Made by a program: the position numbers and the translations under genes | Notes under the pieces: generated by a model | What the model saw: the letters and a program-made list of their open reading frames with translations, nothing else | Databases searched by the model: none | Told to the model about the DNA's origin: nothing | In this document: positions 38,302-47,935 of the stretch, piece by piece | Position numbering within the stretch: position 1 is the first letter of the stretch | Layout of the letters: the number at the start of each line of letters is the position of its first letter | Origin: Alicyclobacillus fastidiosus | GTDB taxonomy: Bacteria > Bacillota > Bacilli > Alicyclobacillales > Alicyclobacillaceae | Direction of reading: 5' to 3' | NCBI RefSeq assembly: GCF_026651875.1 | Contig: NZ_CP104067.1 | Coordinates: forward strand, 5,074,501 to 5,138,500 | DNA: 64,000 bases

Positions 38302-39792
38302 ATGACGATGAGTATGGAGCAGATTCACCGGATCAAGGAACTGCAACTCCAAGAGAAAGGAGCGTATCAGATTGCAAAGGAATTGGGGCTAGATCCCAAG
38401 ACCGTTCGGAAATACATGAAGCAGGAGGACTTCTCCCCAAGGCTGCCTGTGCCAGTGTCTAAGCCATCCAAGTTGGATCCCTACAAACCAACCATTGATG
38501 CATGGCTTCTTCAAGATGCTAAAAATCGGTACAAGCAACGTCATACGGGGAAGCGAGTATATGACCGACTCGTGAAAAAGTTTCCGGAGTTCAACTGTTC
38601 GTACCCGACCGTGAACCGATACGTGACCGCATTTCGTCAACGCCAGCACCTTAGTAAGAAGGGCTATCTTGAACTTCAGTGGCATCCTGGAGAGGCTCAG
38701 GCTGATTTTGGTGAATGTGATGTGATTGTAAACGGCGTGCGACGCGTTACGAAGTATCTGGTGGTATCTTTCCCGCATAGCAATGCAGGATTTGTTCAGT
38801 GCTTTCTCGGTGAAACTGCTGAATGCTTATGCCAAGGATTAATGGACGTCTTTTATCATATTGAGGGTGTTCCGTCACGACTTGTGATTGACAATGCCAC
38901 AGCAGCCGGCAGGCGAATTGGAGAGCTAGTTCGCCTTACACAGTTGTTTAAGCGATTCCAAGCCCATTTCGGATTTGAGATTACATTCTGCAATCCGAAT
39001 AGCGGTCATGAAAAAGGAAATGTGGAGAACAAGGTTGGTTACGCTCGGAGAAATTACATGGTTCCCCTACCATCCAAAGTGTCATTGCATGAGTGGAACA
39101 CTGAATTATTCGAACTATGCGATTTGGATAATAGCCGCGAGCACTACAAGAAAGGAGTACCTATCTGCGAGTTGTTTGAGAAGGACAAGGAAGCCATGCG
39201 AGCACTCCCAAACGCGCCGTTTGAATCTTGCCGATATGGGCATGTAAAGACCAACGGCTATGGCAAGTTCATACTTGATGGCAAGCACACTTATTCTTCC
39301 TCGCCGCTGTATGCAGACCGGGAGATTATTGTCCGGATCGGCGCACATTTCATTGAACCACTTGATGAAGCGGGTGACGTTATCTCTCGCCACGAAAGGG
39401 AGTTCGGTACAGAGCGGACAGACACAGTCGACTGGTTAACGATGCTAGATCAATTGATTGTAAAACCAGGAGCATGGCGAAACAGCCTGATGCGTAGCCA
39501 AATGTCCTACGAGGTTCGTGATTACATGGATGAGCAGGACAAGAGTGGGTTACGGCAAGCGTTACGCCTCATGAAGGATTTGTCTAACCAATATGGCTTG
39601 GACGTTGCGGTGACTTCGATACAGGAAGCAATTGTTCGCAAACGCACACAAGGCATTGAGGTCAATGCAGCAGTTGTTGCGGCTCGGATTGCTCACTACG
39701 GTCTGGATACGCCAGGGGAGCCTGGACCCGACATGAGCCAGTATGATGTTTTACTACCCGCATTCGGAGGTGAAGTGCATGGACCGCAGTGA
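38302..39792 (+). CDS. istA: IS21-family transposase IstA
   Basis: About 496 residues. An N-terminal HTH is present (IKELQLQEKGAYQIAKELGL, KTVRKYMKQ), then an rve-type integrase core with QADFGECDVI (Asp), LVIDNATAA (Asp) and KGNVENKVGYARRN (Glu). ATG 38302 is preferred because GAGGAG lies just upstream. It works with the ATPase IstB encoded next to it. Confidence 0.93.
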   Translation: MTMSMEQIHRIKELQLQEKGAYQIAKELGLDPKTVRKYMKQEDFSPRLPVPVSKPSKLDPYKPTIDAWLLQDAKNRYKQRHTGKRVYDRLVKKFPEFNCSYPTVNRYVTAFRQRQHLSKKGYLELQWHPGEAQADFGECDVIVNGVRRVTKYLVVSFPHSNAGFVQCFLGETAECLCQGLMDVFYHIEGVPSRLVIDNATAAGRRIGELVRLTQLFKRFQAHFGFEITFCNPNSGHEKGNVENKVGYARRNYMVPLPSKVSLHEWNTELFELCDLDNSREHYKKGVPICELFEKDKEAMRALPNAPFESCRYGHVKTNGYGKFILDGKHTYSSSPLYADREIIVRIGAHFIEPLDEAGDVISRHEREFGTERTDTVDWLTMLDQLIVKPGAWRNSLMRSQMSYEVRDYMDEQDKSGLRQALRLMKDLSNQYGLDVAVTSIQEAIVRKRTQGIEVNAAVVAARIAHYGLDTPGEPGPDMSQYDVLLPAFGGEVHGPQ

Positions 39793-40519
39793 GATACGAC
39801 TAGAAATCTCACAATACTGCCGACAATTAATCCTGAGTCAGAATGCGGTACGGTTATGCGATTTAGAAGCTACGCCAAGACAGGAGGAGTTTCTACATAA
39901 GGTGTTCCGGGAGGAATTGGAGCACCGCGAGCGTCAGCGGAGAATTCGTTTATTTCAACGAGCTGCGTTCCCTGTACGAAAAACGCTGGAGGGGTACGAA
40001 TTCAGTTCACTTCGCCTGCCCTCTACCTTGTCCCTGGATGAACTGACTTCGTGTCAGTTTGTCCAGGAGAAAAAGAACCTCGTTCTGTATGGTCCTGTCG
40101 GCACTGGTAAGACACACCTTGCCATTGCCTTAGGAACGAAAGCGTGTGAGATGGGAATTGTTACGAGGTTTTTCACCGCAGCATCCCTGGTGACACGACT
40201 GAGCGAGAGCAAACGCGCTGGATCTTTAGAACGCATAATGAAGGAACTAGAAAAGGCTCAGCTTGTGGTCATTGATGAGTGGGGTTACCTTCCGATGGAC
40301 CGTGAAGAGGCGCAGCTATTATTTCAAGTGGTTGCAGCTAGTTACGAGAGACGAAGTTTGGTGATCACCACGAATCTGGAGTTCTCCAAATGGGGCGGTA
40401 TTTTCACGGATGACCAGATGGCTGCTGCAATGATTGACCGTCTGGCGCACCATGGACAACTTGTTGTGTTTGAGGGAGAAAGCTACCGACTAAAACACGC
40501 ATTGATGCGGCAAAAATGA
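39779..40519 (+). CDS. istB: IS21-family helper ATPase IstB
   Basis: A 246-residue AAA+ ATPase related to DnaC. Walker A is LYGPVGTGKTHLAIALG and Walker B is LVVIDEWGYLPM. The start MDRSEIRLE at 39779 follows GGAGGTG and overlaps the end of istA by 14 bp, typical of the family. It selects the target and activates the transposase. Confidence 0.95.
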   Translation: MDRSEIRLEISQYCRQLILSQNAVRLCDLEATPRQEEFLHKVFREELEHRERQRRIRLFQRAAFPVRKTLEGYEFSSLRLPSTLSLDELTSCQFVQEKKNLVLYGPVGTGKTHLAIALGTKACEMGIVTRFFTAASLVTRLSESKRAGSLERIMKELEKAQLVVIDEWGYLPMDREEAQLLFQVVAASYERRSLVITTNLEFSKWGGIFTDDQMAAAMIDRLAHHGQLVVFEGESYRLKHALMRQK

Positions 40520-40993
40520 CCCAAACAGAACTGGAAATACACCAGGGAATTCTCGTGATAATACCAGGGGATTTTAGTTGATCACACCAGGGAAAAATCG
40601 ATGATTACACCAAGGAAAAAGTGATGATAAAACCAGGGAAATCTTCTTGACAAAACACAACATGGCTTCGCTTTCGCTGACCATAGCAGTTCTTCGAGGC
40701 TAGCCCCGCATCTTGGGAGGTCGATTCTCCCTCACGGGTACATTGTTAGATGGGCTTCACACCCTGGGCTTGCTCAAACCCAACGCATGCCATCCTAGCC
40801 TTGGCGGGATGAGGTACCCGCCAACCGCACTGTTGCGGCTTCAATACATAGCGCCTCATGGCGCACTGAACTAATCTGCCCAATAGTACAACAACGCCCG
40901 ATCCTCAATCGCTGCATGTTCATGCAACTTCAAGCAACAGAACTTATGGGATTTATACCCCCGATAACGACAGTATGAAACTTCGCAATTGGT

Positions 40994-41533
40994 TCACAAC
41001 TGTTCTCGAAGCGACATGAGGTTACGCCATCCATAAGCAGACTCCTGTAGCTGTTGTTCTCCAATTTGAATACTTTGCTCGCGTACTAACCGCCCGCCCA
41101 TAGATTCATAAAAATAACGCGATGGGTTATCGTTTAATACCCATATCAGCATTGTATGAAAGTGGCTAGAGGCAAGATGCGACACAACGTGACGGAAAAG
41201 TAGTTTGCCAACTCCCTTCCGTTGATGCTCCTTTAGCAAATAAATTGCATACAATTCCCCGTCGTATGTAGAGTCTCCAGAACGTTCTCTGCCTCCATCT
41301 GCAAAACCAATAATCTGTCCTTCCTCATCTTCGGCAACGAACATGGCGTATTCATTAGAATTTTTTGCAATACGGTTTCGCAATCGTTCTTCACATTTTT
41401 CATAGGATAGACTCGCTAAAAACTCGTCGTTTACGATTCCGCTGTACGTGGTTCTCCAACTGTCAACGTGAACTTTCGCAACACCCATGGCGTCTTCTAG
41501 AACCGCCTTTCGAATCGTCCAACTACTGCCCAA
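40994..41533 (-). CDS. GNAT-family N-acetyltransferase
   Basis: About 179 residues. The acetyl-CoA loop is HQRKGVGKLLF, with MFVAEDEEGQIIGFADGG before it and YESMGGRLV after it. TTG at 41533 is chosen because GGAGGTG lies 6 nt upstream; a TTG at 41548 is also in frame. The substrate is unknown. Confidence 0.88.
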   Translation of the reverse strand: MGSSWTIRKAVLEDAMGVAKVHVDSWRTTYSGIVNDEFLASLSYEKCEERLRNRIAKNSNEYAMFVAEDEEGQIIGFADGGRERSGDSTYDGELYAIYLLKEHQRKGVGKLLFRHVVSHLASSHFHTMLIWVLNDNPSRYFYESMGGRLVREQSIQIGEQQLQESAYGWRNLMSLREQL

Positions 41534-41617
41534 TGACAACACCTCCAATGTTTTGTCGTTAAACTGCCCATTTCAATGCAATAAGGACTCATGCATGATC
41601 TGTCGCATAAGCCCACG

Positions 41618-42115
41618 TTAGTCCAAGAGTCTTATTCGTTTAAGCAACATTCCGAACCATATGAGGAGCGAAGGGATAAACGAAGCAACAGAAAACAAAA
41701 TTATCTGACCCTTTACCGTCCAATTATTTAAACTCCGCATCTCCCACGTAATACCCATAACATCAGAGAAATTCCAGCCTAACGTCCACAATAGATGTTC
41801 AATTTTTTTCAAAAGGGACACGGTGAAACTCAATGAGTATTGCTGTTGCTATTGCTAATCCAAATATACCAGGACTAATGACTGATACAAATCCCGCAGT
41901 AATGAGCGTTGAATATGAAGTTGACCATATCCAATTAGGATGTACATCAGAAGACCGACAATCGTGGTTAAGACAATTAAATCCGTCACGAAATTGTTGC
42001 GGATTAACTGTTGGAAATTCTCTAAATATACAACAAAACTCAAAGTGGCCGCTATACAAAGATGAGCGAATAAAGCGATAAAGTTACTTTTTATACTCTT
42101 CACAAATACTATCAC
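41618..42115 (-). pseudogene. membrane protein broken by two frameshifts
   Basis: Three hydrophobic pieces in successive frames join into one protein with four or five helices: FIALFAHLCIAATLSFVVYL and VLTTIVGLLMYILIGYG (from 42115), then TLITAGFVSVISPGIFGLA, then IILFSVASFIPSLLIWFG to 41618. One shift lies near 41950. The other lies at a run of seven A (minus strand) near 41810, where six A would restore FEKIEHLLW. The family is not recognised. Confidence 0.55.
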
Positions 42116-42150
42116 TCCTTTAAATTAAAATTCTCGGAACTCGCTCACGC

Positions 42151-42762
42151 CTAACTTGATGCCTGAAGCCGCATTTCATATGTCTTGAGCATCTGGTAAA
42201 CCGTTCCCGATTGATTGCTTACCTTTTTTAGCCCGTTCTGAATCGCTGATATTGCATCCGACACATTACCAACCTGTTTTTGAGCAATAACCAAATTTAG
42301 CCATCCATACCCGTAACCTGGTTGTACCTTGGTTGCTTTTTCGTAATAGGGAATGGAAATTTGAGGTTCATGCTTATCACGAAAATAAATGTTTCCGATA
42401 TTGTTATACGCCTCGCCTGATTCTGGGTTAATTTGTATAGCCTTTTTATAATAAGCAATGGCTTGTTCATCGTTTCCTTGCTCATGGTAGCTGATTGCCG
42501 CCTTAATCTGAGCTTGATAGTTATTGGGCTCTTTGACCGCCTTTTTCTGATATTCCTGTAATACCGCTTTTGGAATGTGCATTATGCTAAAGATTTCATC
42601 TGACGCAGTTGATGTGGAAGGAGGTTCCAGTGTATTTGAAGCGTTATGGGTTACCACATTCAAATCTTGTGGGGATTTTGCACACCCACTTAAAGTCACA
42701 ATAGCTAATAAAGACAACGGAACGATTGTGAATTTGGGTAGTGAAAACTGAGAAATCTTCAT
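42151..42762 (-). CDS. TPR-repeat lipoprotein
   Basis: About 203 residues. The signal peptide has the lipobox LSGC, followed by a Ser/Thr-rich linker and three TPR-like units: AAISYHEQGNDEQAIAYYKK, AYNNIGNIYFRD and LNLVIAQKQVGNVSDAISA. The protein is anchored outside the membrane and probably scaffolds protein contacts. The start is 42762 or 42771; neither has ideal spacing to a binding site. Confidence 0.8.
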   Translation of the reverse strand: MKISQFSLPKFTIVPLSLLAIVTLSGCAKSPQDLNVVTHNASNTLEPPSTSTASDEIFSIMHIPKAVLQEYQKKAVKEPNNYQAQIKAAISYHEQGNDEQAIAYYKKAIQINPESGEAYNNIGNIYFRDKHEPQISIPYYEKATKVQPGYGYGWLNLVIAQKQVGNVSDAISAIQNGLKKVSNQSGTVYQMLKTYEMRLQASS

Positions 42763-42840
42763 CGCCTCCATTCCGAAATTCCCGACGGACAATTCCAATA
42801 ATCTGTAAATCATTATAGTACAAGCGCTATTTCACACTTC

Positions 42841-42930
42841 TGCCCGCTAACTCAGTAACAGTTCACAACCAATACTGTATATTTATGTATTGGACAGTCC
42901 AAGCCCTTCTTCGAATTCGCCCCCGATGGT
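42841..42930 (+). repeat. dispersed intergenic repeat, copy B
   Basis: TGCCCGCTAACTCAGTAACA, AACCAATACTGTATATTTAT, AGTCCAAGCCC and ATTCGCCCCC follow the same order as the other two copies. It lies between the TPR lipoprotein and a four-helix membrane protein gene, both reading minus, so it may be transcribed. Confidence 0.75.
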
Positions 42931-42975
42931 TCAATAAGACAGTGTCGTATGTATGCATCAGGCTGACGACATATC

Positions 42976-43353
42976 TCACGCTTTGAGTTTCAAAGTGGCT
43001 TTGCCCAAAACGAATCCCAACGCACCTGCGGCAAGGATGGAAATACACACTTCGGGTAAAAATCTATCCCAACTAACAAGACGAAACGTCATTCCCACTC
43101 TAAACCTGTATAAAGGCACCACGACTTGATAGCCAATACAACTCATAACTGAAAACAATATGCTTGCGTTCACTGCTCTTCCAGTAGTCTTCGTTAATAA
43201 AGCAGTCCAACATGTCACAAGAGCCACACAAATAGCCAAAACAATCAGTCTTTCGGATTGTGAAAATGGCAGCAGCCTTAGTTGAGGGGGCATATAAAAC
43301 AAGGTGATGCCGACGAGTAACCCGAACAATGCAATGATAAGTTTGCGCTTCAT
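42976..43353 (-). CDS. small integral membrane protein, unrecognised
   Basis: 125 residues, four hydrophobic helices (LIIALFGLLVGITLFYM; LIVLAICVALVTCWTALL; SILFSVMSCIGYQVVVPLY; VCISILAAGALGFVLG). No family is recognised. It reads with the TPR lipoprotein gene but is separated from it by repeat copy B. Confidence 0.6.
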   Translation of the reverse strand: MKRKLIIALFGLLVGITLFYMPPQLRLLPFSQSERLIVLAICVALVTCWTALLTKTTGRAVNASILFSVMSCIGYQVVVPLYRFRVGMTFRLVSWDRFLPEVCISILAAGALGFVLGKATLKLKA

Positions 43354-43505
43354 TCACAACACCGCCCATTGACTTGTCTTACTTCTAATTAATAACAATA
43401 ATAAACACTTGAACAAATCATGACCAAAAATCCTCAACTTTTCGCTACTATTGATGTGGGACTAGCCTGCCCATTAGGTGAATTTTGGTTGATCATATTC
43501 TATCC

Positions 43506-44173
43506 TTAGTGATGTGCCCTAGCCAGCAACCCGTGTAATATGGCCCTTGAGCGAAGGAATAGATTGTCATATTTCAGATTTGTCTGCTTGGTATCTGCGA
43601 CCACTCGTCCATTGTTGTCGACACCTTGTACATACATGTATTGGTAATCAATCATGTCCTTGAATGCATAGGGCATGTCAATCAGATAAAAACGGCTGTC
43701 TACAGGCTGCTGATAAAGAGTAACCCACCCTAGCTTGACTCGTATTTGGACAATGGATTGACCGTTGACAACGCCAAGTAACCGTGTTTTGTGTTCATCC
43801 CACCCCATGATACAAGTAAGTTTTTGGTCGTGAACAAGCGGAACTGTTACTTCCACATGTACAGATTTTGCGTCGTTGGCTGGTTCAGAAATACTTGCGA
43901 GACCGTAACTGGGCTTTTGGTCAAGGGTATAAGTGAAAATTACATGGTCACTGTCGCACCAACGCACAACTTGGACATCATCCACTTGTTTATGTCTGCG
44001 GCTATAAACTGCTGCAAGGTATCGGTATATCCCAGCATGCACATATGTAGTTGCTTGCGATGGGGCTGGAGATGGGACTGTGGCAGCTAATCCTTTCCAC
44101 GGTTAATTGCCGTAGCTGACAATACCAGCACCCCAGCGAGTGATATCTTCAAAAAGACCCGATTGAATCGCAT
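43506..44173 (-). pseudogene. secreted protein with a frameshift after the signal peptide
   Basis: ATG 44173 follows GAGGTG with ideal spacing and encodes a signal peptide (MRFNRVFLKISLAGVLVLSA), but this frame stops at TAG near 44090. From about 44100 another frame continues with TVPSPAPSQATTYVHAGIYR and runs to 43506, giving 178 or more well-formed residues without known motifs. A 1-2 bp indel near 44098-44105 explains both. The family is not recognised. Confidence 0.6.
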
Positions 44174-44354
44174 TCTCGAACACCTCACTTATACAAGTAA
44201 GGTGTCCCAAGATTTCCAATCGATGACTGCATTGCTGTGTTATTTATGTCTGCTTCAGAGTGGCAGAAGTGTTACCGCATTGGGGCGTGGGTATCTGCCC
44301 GATAGCTGAAGAAGGGAGCCGATGCCATCTATCGTATAAGCCCCCGTTTGATCA

Positions 44355-46250
44355 ATAGCCTCTCGGCATTCGGTTTTCGCTGACTCCTCAATGGTTCTGT
44401 CCTTCAGGAAGTGTGCATTTGCCCCCATGTTCGTCTAGTCCACTTGACAAATTAAAATTGGAAATGCGGCGCCGTTGTGCGAAGAAAACATGGTGTTTAC
44501 ACCAAAAATACTTGACTTTTCAAAATCACCCCAACAATCCCCGAGAAGAGCTTTTCCGCTCTATCTCATCGGAATTGGGGTTGCGTTATGTTACCAATGA
44601 TCAGGTCTCATGAGCAGTATCAATCGTTCGTTCAGCAACAACTTCGTATTCACTACACCAATGGGTCACTTCTGTTTGTCGCCAAAGACTGGTCCCTTGT
44701 GAAGAAGTTCTGGATTACTGACCTCTCTGACACGTTTAACTTACTGCGAGACACTTTCTCGTGTCGTGGTCCAAAATCCATTGACCCTGCCGACTTACTC
44801 CGTTCATACCTGCTCATGGTCCAGGTCGGAGAACCATCTATCACAGAATGGGTAAATCAATTACGGCGCTGCCCGCTGTATGCCATCCTCAGCGGCTTTG
44901 AGTACGGTCAAACGCCAGGTGTCGGTACATTCTACGGCTTTTTCCACCGACTGTGGTCTCACGGTTCTGTAAACCTTTCACCCAAGCGCAGACTCAACCG
45001 AAAGAAGATCAAAGGTGGTAAGAAAGGACAAAAGGCACCAACCAAAGCGTACAGCAAAATCGCGAACCTAATGGCTCAGCTGCAGAAGCGTTCCAGCGCC
45101 AAAGCCCAACCTTTCGACGTTCTGCTCAGATTGTTTCAGCACCAATTTCTTGCTATCTCTGCAAAGTCGGGCTTGTTAGGTAACACCCATGCGCTGTCTA
45201 TTGCCAGCGATGGAATGCCACTTCAAACAGCAGCCCAAGTTCGCAGTAAACGACTTTGCAACTGTCGAGAGCTCGGTATTGAGCCATGCAGGTGCTATCG
45301 TATCTACTCCCAACCCGACTGTGACATGGGCTGGGATAGTTATCGAAACAAATACTTCTTTGGCTATCATCTCTATACGTTTGTTGCTGCGGATAGTCCC
45401 TACGACCTGCCACTGTACCCTCGGCTTCAACGAGCGTCACGCCATGATGCGACCTCCTGGGTGGTCAGTACCCGCGAGTTCCTTGAACGCTTTCGTGAGT
45501 ACACCTGGGACAAAGCCATTTTAGACGCGGCTCATGATGCATTGCCGATCTACGAATATCTTCATGCACGACAGATTAAGCCGTTCATTGATTTAAATCT
45601 ACGGAGTACGGGAAGCAAGGGTGTTCGAAAGGATGACATCACGTTTTCCCCAGCTGGGGTTCCGTTCTGCAAGAAGGGGCTGGAGATGAAAGATCGTGGC
45701 TACGACTATACACGCGGACGCCGTAAATACTACTGCCCACTTGTTGTCAAAGGCGTGGTGACTTGTGATACGCCCTGTTCCGATTCACCTTACGGAAGAT
45801 GCGTACACACCTATACCAAGCACAATCCTCGCTTGTTTCCACCCGTCGCCCGCAACAGCGACGAGTGGAACAATGTCTACAAACGCAGAACCACCTGCGA
45901 ACGCAGCAACAAGCGAGTCAAAGAGGATTTTCTCCTCGAAGCTGCCAAGCACCGCAGTACCATGATGTGGACCGTCCGCATCTATGGCATCGCCATGTGC
46001 CAACACATGGACGCCTGGTACCAAGAGAGTAATCTCGACCCGAGATCGATGCTCTTGTCAGCTTAAGAATATCCCAATCATACCATCTTCAGTGATGACT
46101 TTTTTAAAACCGAATCGTCATCGCTCTGTTTGCTATACCCTTCTTCAAGAAACATGCATGATGCCGCATGGATTCTGCCGTTTTCCAGTTGATTACTGGG
46201 AGAATTCCTGGTTCATCCCACTTTTCTGTACTGCAATACCGAGAGTCTAT
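44355..46250 (+). mobile_element. 1896-bp insertion sequence, copy 1
   Basis: Its ends are ATAGCCTCTCGGCATT and, inverted, ATAGACTCTCGGTATT. ATCA is duplicated on both sides (44351-44354, 46251-46254). It carries one transposase gene. The copy at 48177-50072 has the same length and an identical protein, in opposite orientation. Confidence 0.92.
44588..46066 (+). CDS. DDE transposase (IS5/IS1182-like superfamily, family not assigned)
   Basis: 492 residues. The N-terminal part resembles DUF772 (SIDPADLLRSYLLMVQVG), followed by a basic linker (RRLNRKKIKGGKKGQK), IASDGMPLQT and AILDAAHDALPIYEYL as Asp motifs, and RRTTCERSNKRVKEDF for the catalytic Glu. Cysteine-rich loops (CNCRELGIEPCRC) are unusual. 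The copy at 48361-49839 encodes the same protein without a change, so both look functional and recent. Confidence 0.85.
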   Translation: MLPMIRSHEQYQSFVQQQLRIHYTNGSLLFVAKDWSLVKKFWITDLSDTFNLLRDTFSCRGPKSIDPADLLRSYLLMVQVGEPSITEWVNQLRRCPLYAILSGFEYGQTPGVGTFYGFFHRLWSHGSVNLSPKRRLNRKKIKGGKKGQKAPTKAYSKIANLMAQLQKRSSAKAQPFDVLLRLFQHQFLAISAKSGLLGNTHALSIASDGMPLQTAAQVRSKRLCNCRELGIEPCRCYRIYSQPDCDMGWDSYRNKYFFGYHLYTFVAADSPYDLPLYPRLQRASRHDATSWVVSTREFLERFREYTWDKAILDAAHDALPIYEYLHARQIKPFIDLNLRSTGSKGVRKDDITFSPAGVPFCKKGLEMKDRGYDYTRGRRKYYCPLVVKGVVTCDTPCSDSPYGRCVHTYTKHNPRLFPPVARNSDEWNNVYKRRTTCERSNKRVKEDFLLEAAKHRSTMMWTVRIYGIAMCQHMDAWYQESNLDPRSMLLSA

Positions 46251-46382
46251 ATCAATATCACAATCGGTGAAACTCCATGGCGAGTATTCCATAAATTTGA
46301 ATTTTTTATTTAAAATTGGGGACTGTAATGGTGCTTGTTCATTTTGTGAGGGTGTGAAAAGTATGCGACTGTGGTATAACCC

Positions 46383-46883
46383 ATGATTTATATTCTGGCG
46401 ATGGCTGGTTGGATTTTCGCAGCGTGGCGTTGGGGAGATTGGAGAAATTGGCGGCGATATCATACAACCATTTTCTATTTATGCTTTTGTGATGTGCTGT
46501 ACTTTTACTTAACCTGTCATTACCCTCTTTGGAGGCTTGAGCCAAAAGGGATTGTTTCAACTCGAACCGTAGCACTCCTAATTGAGCTTGTCATTTTCAT
46601 TTGCACGACACTAATCTATCTTGGTCGTTATCCCAAAGAACCATTGAAATCCGTTCTCTGGATTGGGTTTTGGGTACTTTTGTACTCTATTCTTGAATGG
46701 GTAATGTTAAGGTTTGGTGTCTTTACGTACTTTCATGGCTGGACGCTGCTGAAGTCTACTTTGTTCGACATACTCGCTTTTCCCATGGTTAGGCTTCATT
46801 TAGCTAGACCGATGCTCACATACATACTTTCCATTCCCATTACGATTTTGTTGTTATATCTAAATCACGTGCCTGTGCAGTGA
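46383..46883 (+). CDS. CBO0543-family membrane protein
   Basis: A 166-residue membrane protein with about five helices. It begins IYILAMAGWIFAAWRWGDWRNW, with the WxWGDWRNW start typical of CBO0543-type proteins of spore formers, and has YPLWRLEP and WVMLRFGVFTYFHGW. No good binding site precedes the ATG, so the start may differ. Function unknown. It lies between the two identical insertion sequences. Confidence 0.7.
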   Translation: MIYILAMAGWIFAAWRWGDWRNWRRYHTTIFYLCFCDVLYFYLTCHYPLWRLEPKGIVSTRTVALLIELVIFICTTLIYLGRYPKEPLKSVLWIGFWVLLYSILEWVMLRFGVFTYFHGWTLLKSTLFDILAFPMVRLHLARPMLTYILSIPITILLLYLNHVPVQ

Positions 46884-47049
46884 TTCGTGGGAAGGCACCA
46901 ACAGAATGGCCAACTGCTGGTAGTAAGATGAACATGGATTGGATCAGCACACCCCGCATCCAAATTGTTGTTTTGTTCTGAGAATTCGAATTTAAACCCA
47001 CGACCAAAATTATACATGTATTCTTGATTTAGTTGCTATGGGACCAAAC

Positions 47050-47810
47050 TGACCGGGTAGCTTGGGCACCTTGCGGTGCCCTCGCCCCCTCAGAACCGTG
47101 CATGACCCTTTCGAGTCACACGGCTCAAGCCACCTTGCTGGTACGCTTGGTAACCCGTGACGCGGTGTGCGACTCCTCGCATTCTCTTTCGAGCGTGACC
47201 TGTTGACTCGTCTCTTGGACGGATAAAGGGGTTCATAACAGGTCACTTCATACGCCTCGTGCTACAAGATTCCCAGTTTGGTCACCTCGGGCAAGTCTGC
47301 ACGCTTTCACGTCAGGACATGGTATTTCTACGGTCCCTATCCGCCTCATTACAAGACAGCATTCGCTTTTTGCCCGCTCTTTTACCTCCTGGGGAATTCG
47401 GCTGCGCTTACGCTTTGCTTACTATCCACATTTAGATAGACCCCATGGGGCTTACCTTGTTTTGCCGACAACCCCTTAATCAGATGTTTAGGTGCCCCGA
47501 CTCCCGCGGTAGTGCTCGGAACTGCGAATCAGTAAAACGGGAGTACTGATCCCGACTACTTGCCTTTTGGCTCAAGCGTATCAGGGGATTTCGCTTGTCT
47601 TGAATAACGCGGTTTATAAGGGGTTCACTTACGTTCACCATGCATCTGCAACCTAGCTCCGGACCGAATATCCCTATCAACCTCGGCTACATTGTCCCGT
47701 GAGCTTCGAAAGACGGCGTTACCACCATCCCACGTCACGGTAGGTTCGCGGTCGCAGTTCAGACCGGATGGGTTCTCGCCATATGATTATCGACAACTTG
47801 CAAGTCGCAA
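47050..47810 (-). mobile_element. ORF-less group II intron
   Basis: The minus strand from about 47810 (TTGCGACTTGCAAG, close to the GTGCGAC start) to about 47050 reads as group II ribozyme RNA. It has domain I segments (CCTACCGTGACGTGGGATGG; GGTGAACGTAAGTGAACCCC), AACAAGGTAAGCCC, then domain V at 47093-47126, exactly 34 nt, starting GAGCCGTGTGAC with a GAAA loop, and a domain VI helix (GGGCACC gcaa GGTGCCC). No reverse transcriptase frame is present. It would depend on a maturase in trans. Confidence 0.8.
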
Positions 47811-47889
47811 CCCGTTTGTTCAATAAGCCCAACTCCTAAGTTCTGCATATCTATTCAACAACCCTTCCCTTATTCTTCCTAACTTCGCC

Positions 47890-47935
47890 GTAACAAGAAA
47901 GGCATCCGTGTCTCGACGGATGCCTTTCTTGTTAC
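47890..47935. repeat. perfect 19-bp inverted repeat
   Basis: GTAACAAGAAAGGCATCCG (47890-47908) pairs perfectly with CGGATGCCTTTCTTGTTAC (47917-47935) around an 8-nt loop. The right arm merges into the first of four 20-bp direct repeats. On the plus strand CTTTCTTGTT follows the stem core, so it could also terminate transcription. Confidence 0.85.

Larger units (their letters stand above)
38116..40659 (+). mobile_element. IS21-family insertion sequence, 2544 bp, complete
   Basis: The ends read TGTGTATGGTCAA and, inverted, TGTGTTTTGTCAA (11 of 13 identical). A 6-bp direct repeat ACATGG flanks it (38110-38115 and 40660-40665). Inside the ends is a ladder of transposase-site-like repeats: four of the type GAAATCCCTGATCTGATC at 38154-38239 and five of the type ACACCAGGGAAAAA at 40539-40643. 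It carries istA and istB, both intact, and sits inside the group II intron. Confidence 0.93.
35870..40866 (-). mobile_element. group II intron with reverse transcriptase, split by an IS21 element
   Basis: The minus strand begins GTGCGCC at 40866, the group II 5' consensus, and continues through structured non-coding sequence to 40666. It resumes at 38115 after an IS21 insertion, encodes a reverse transcriptase/maturase, and ends after domain V (35928-35961) and a domain VI hairpin near 35870. Without the IS the intron is about 2.45 kb, a normal length. Exon borders are approximate. The insertion lies in domain I, so splicing should be lost unless the IS leaves. Confidence 0.85.
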
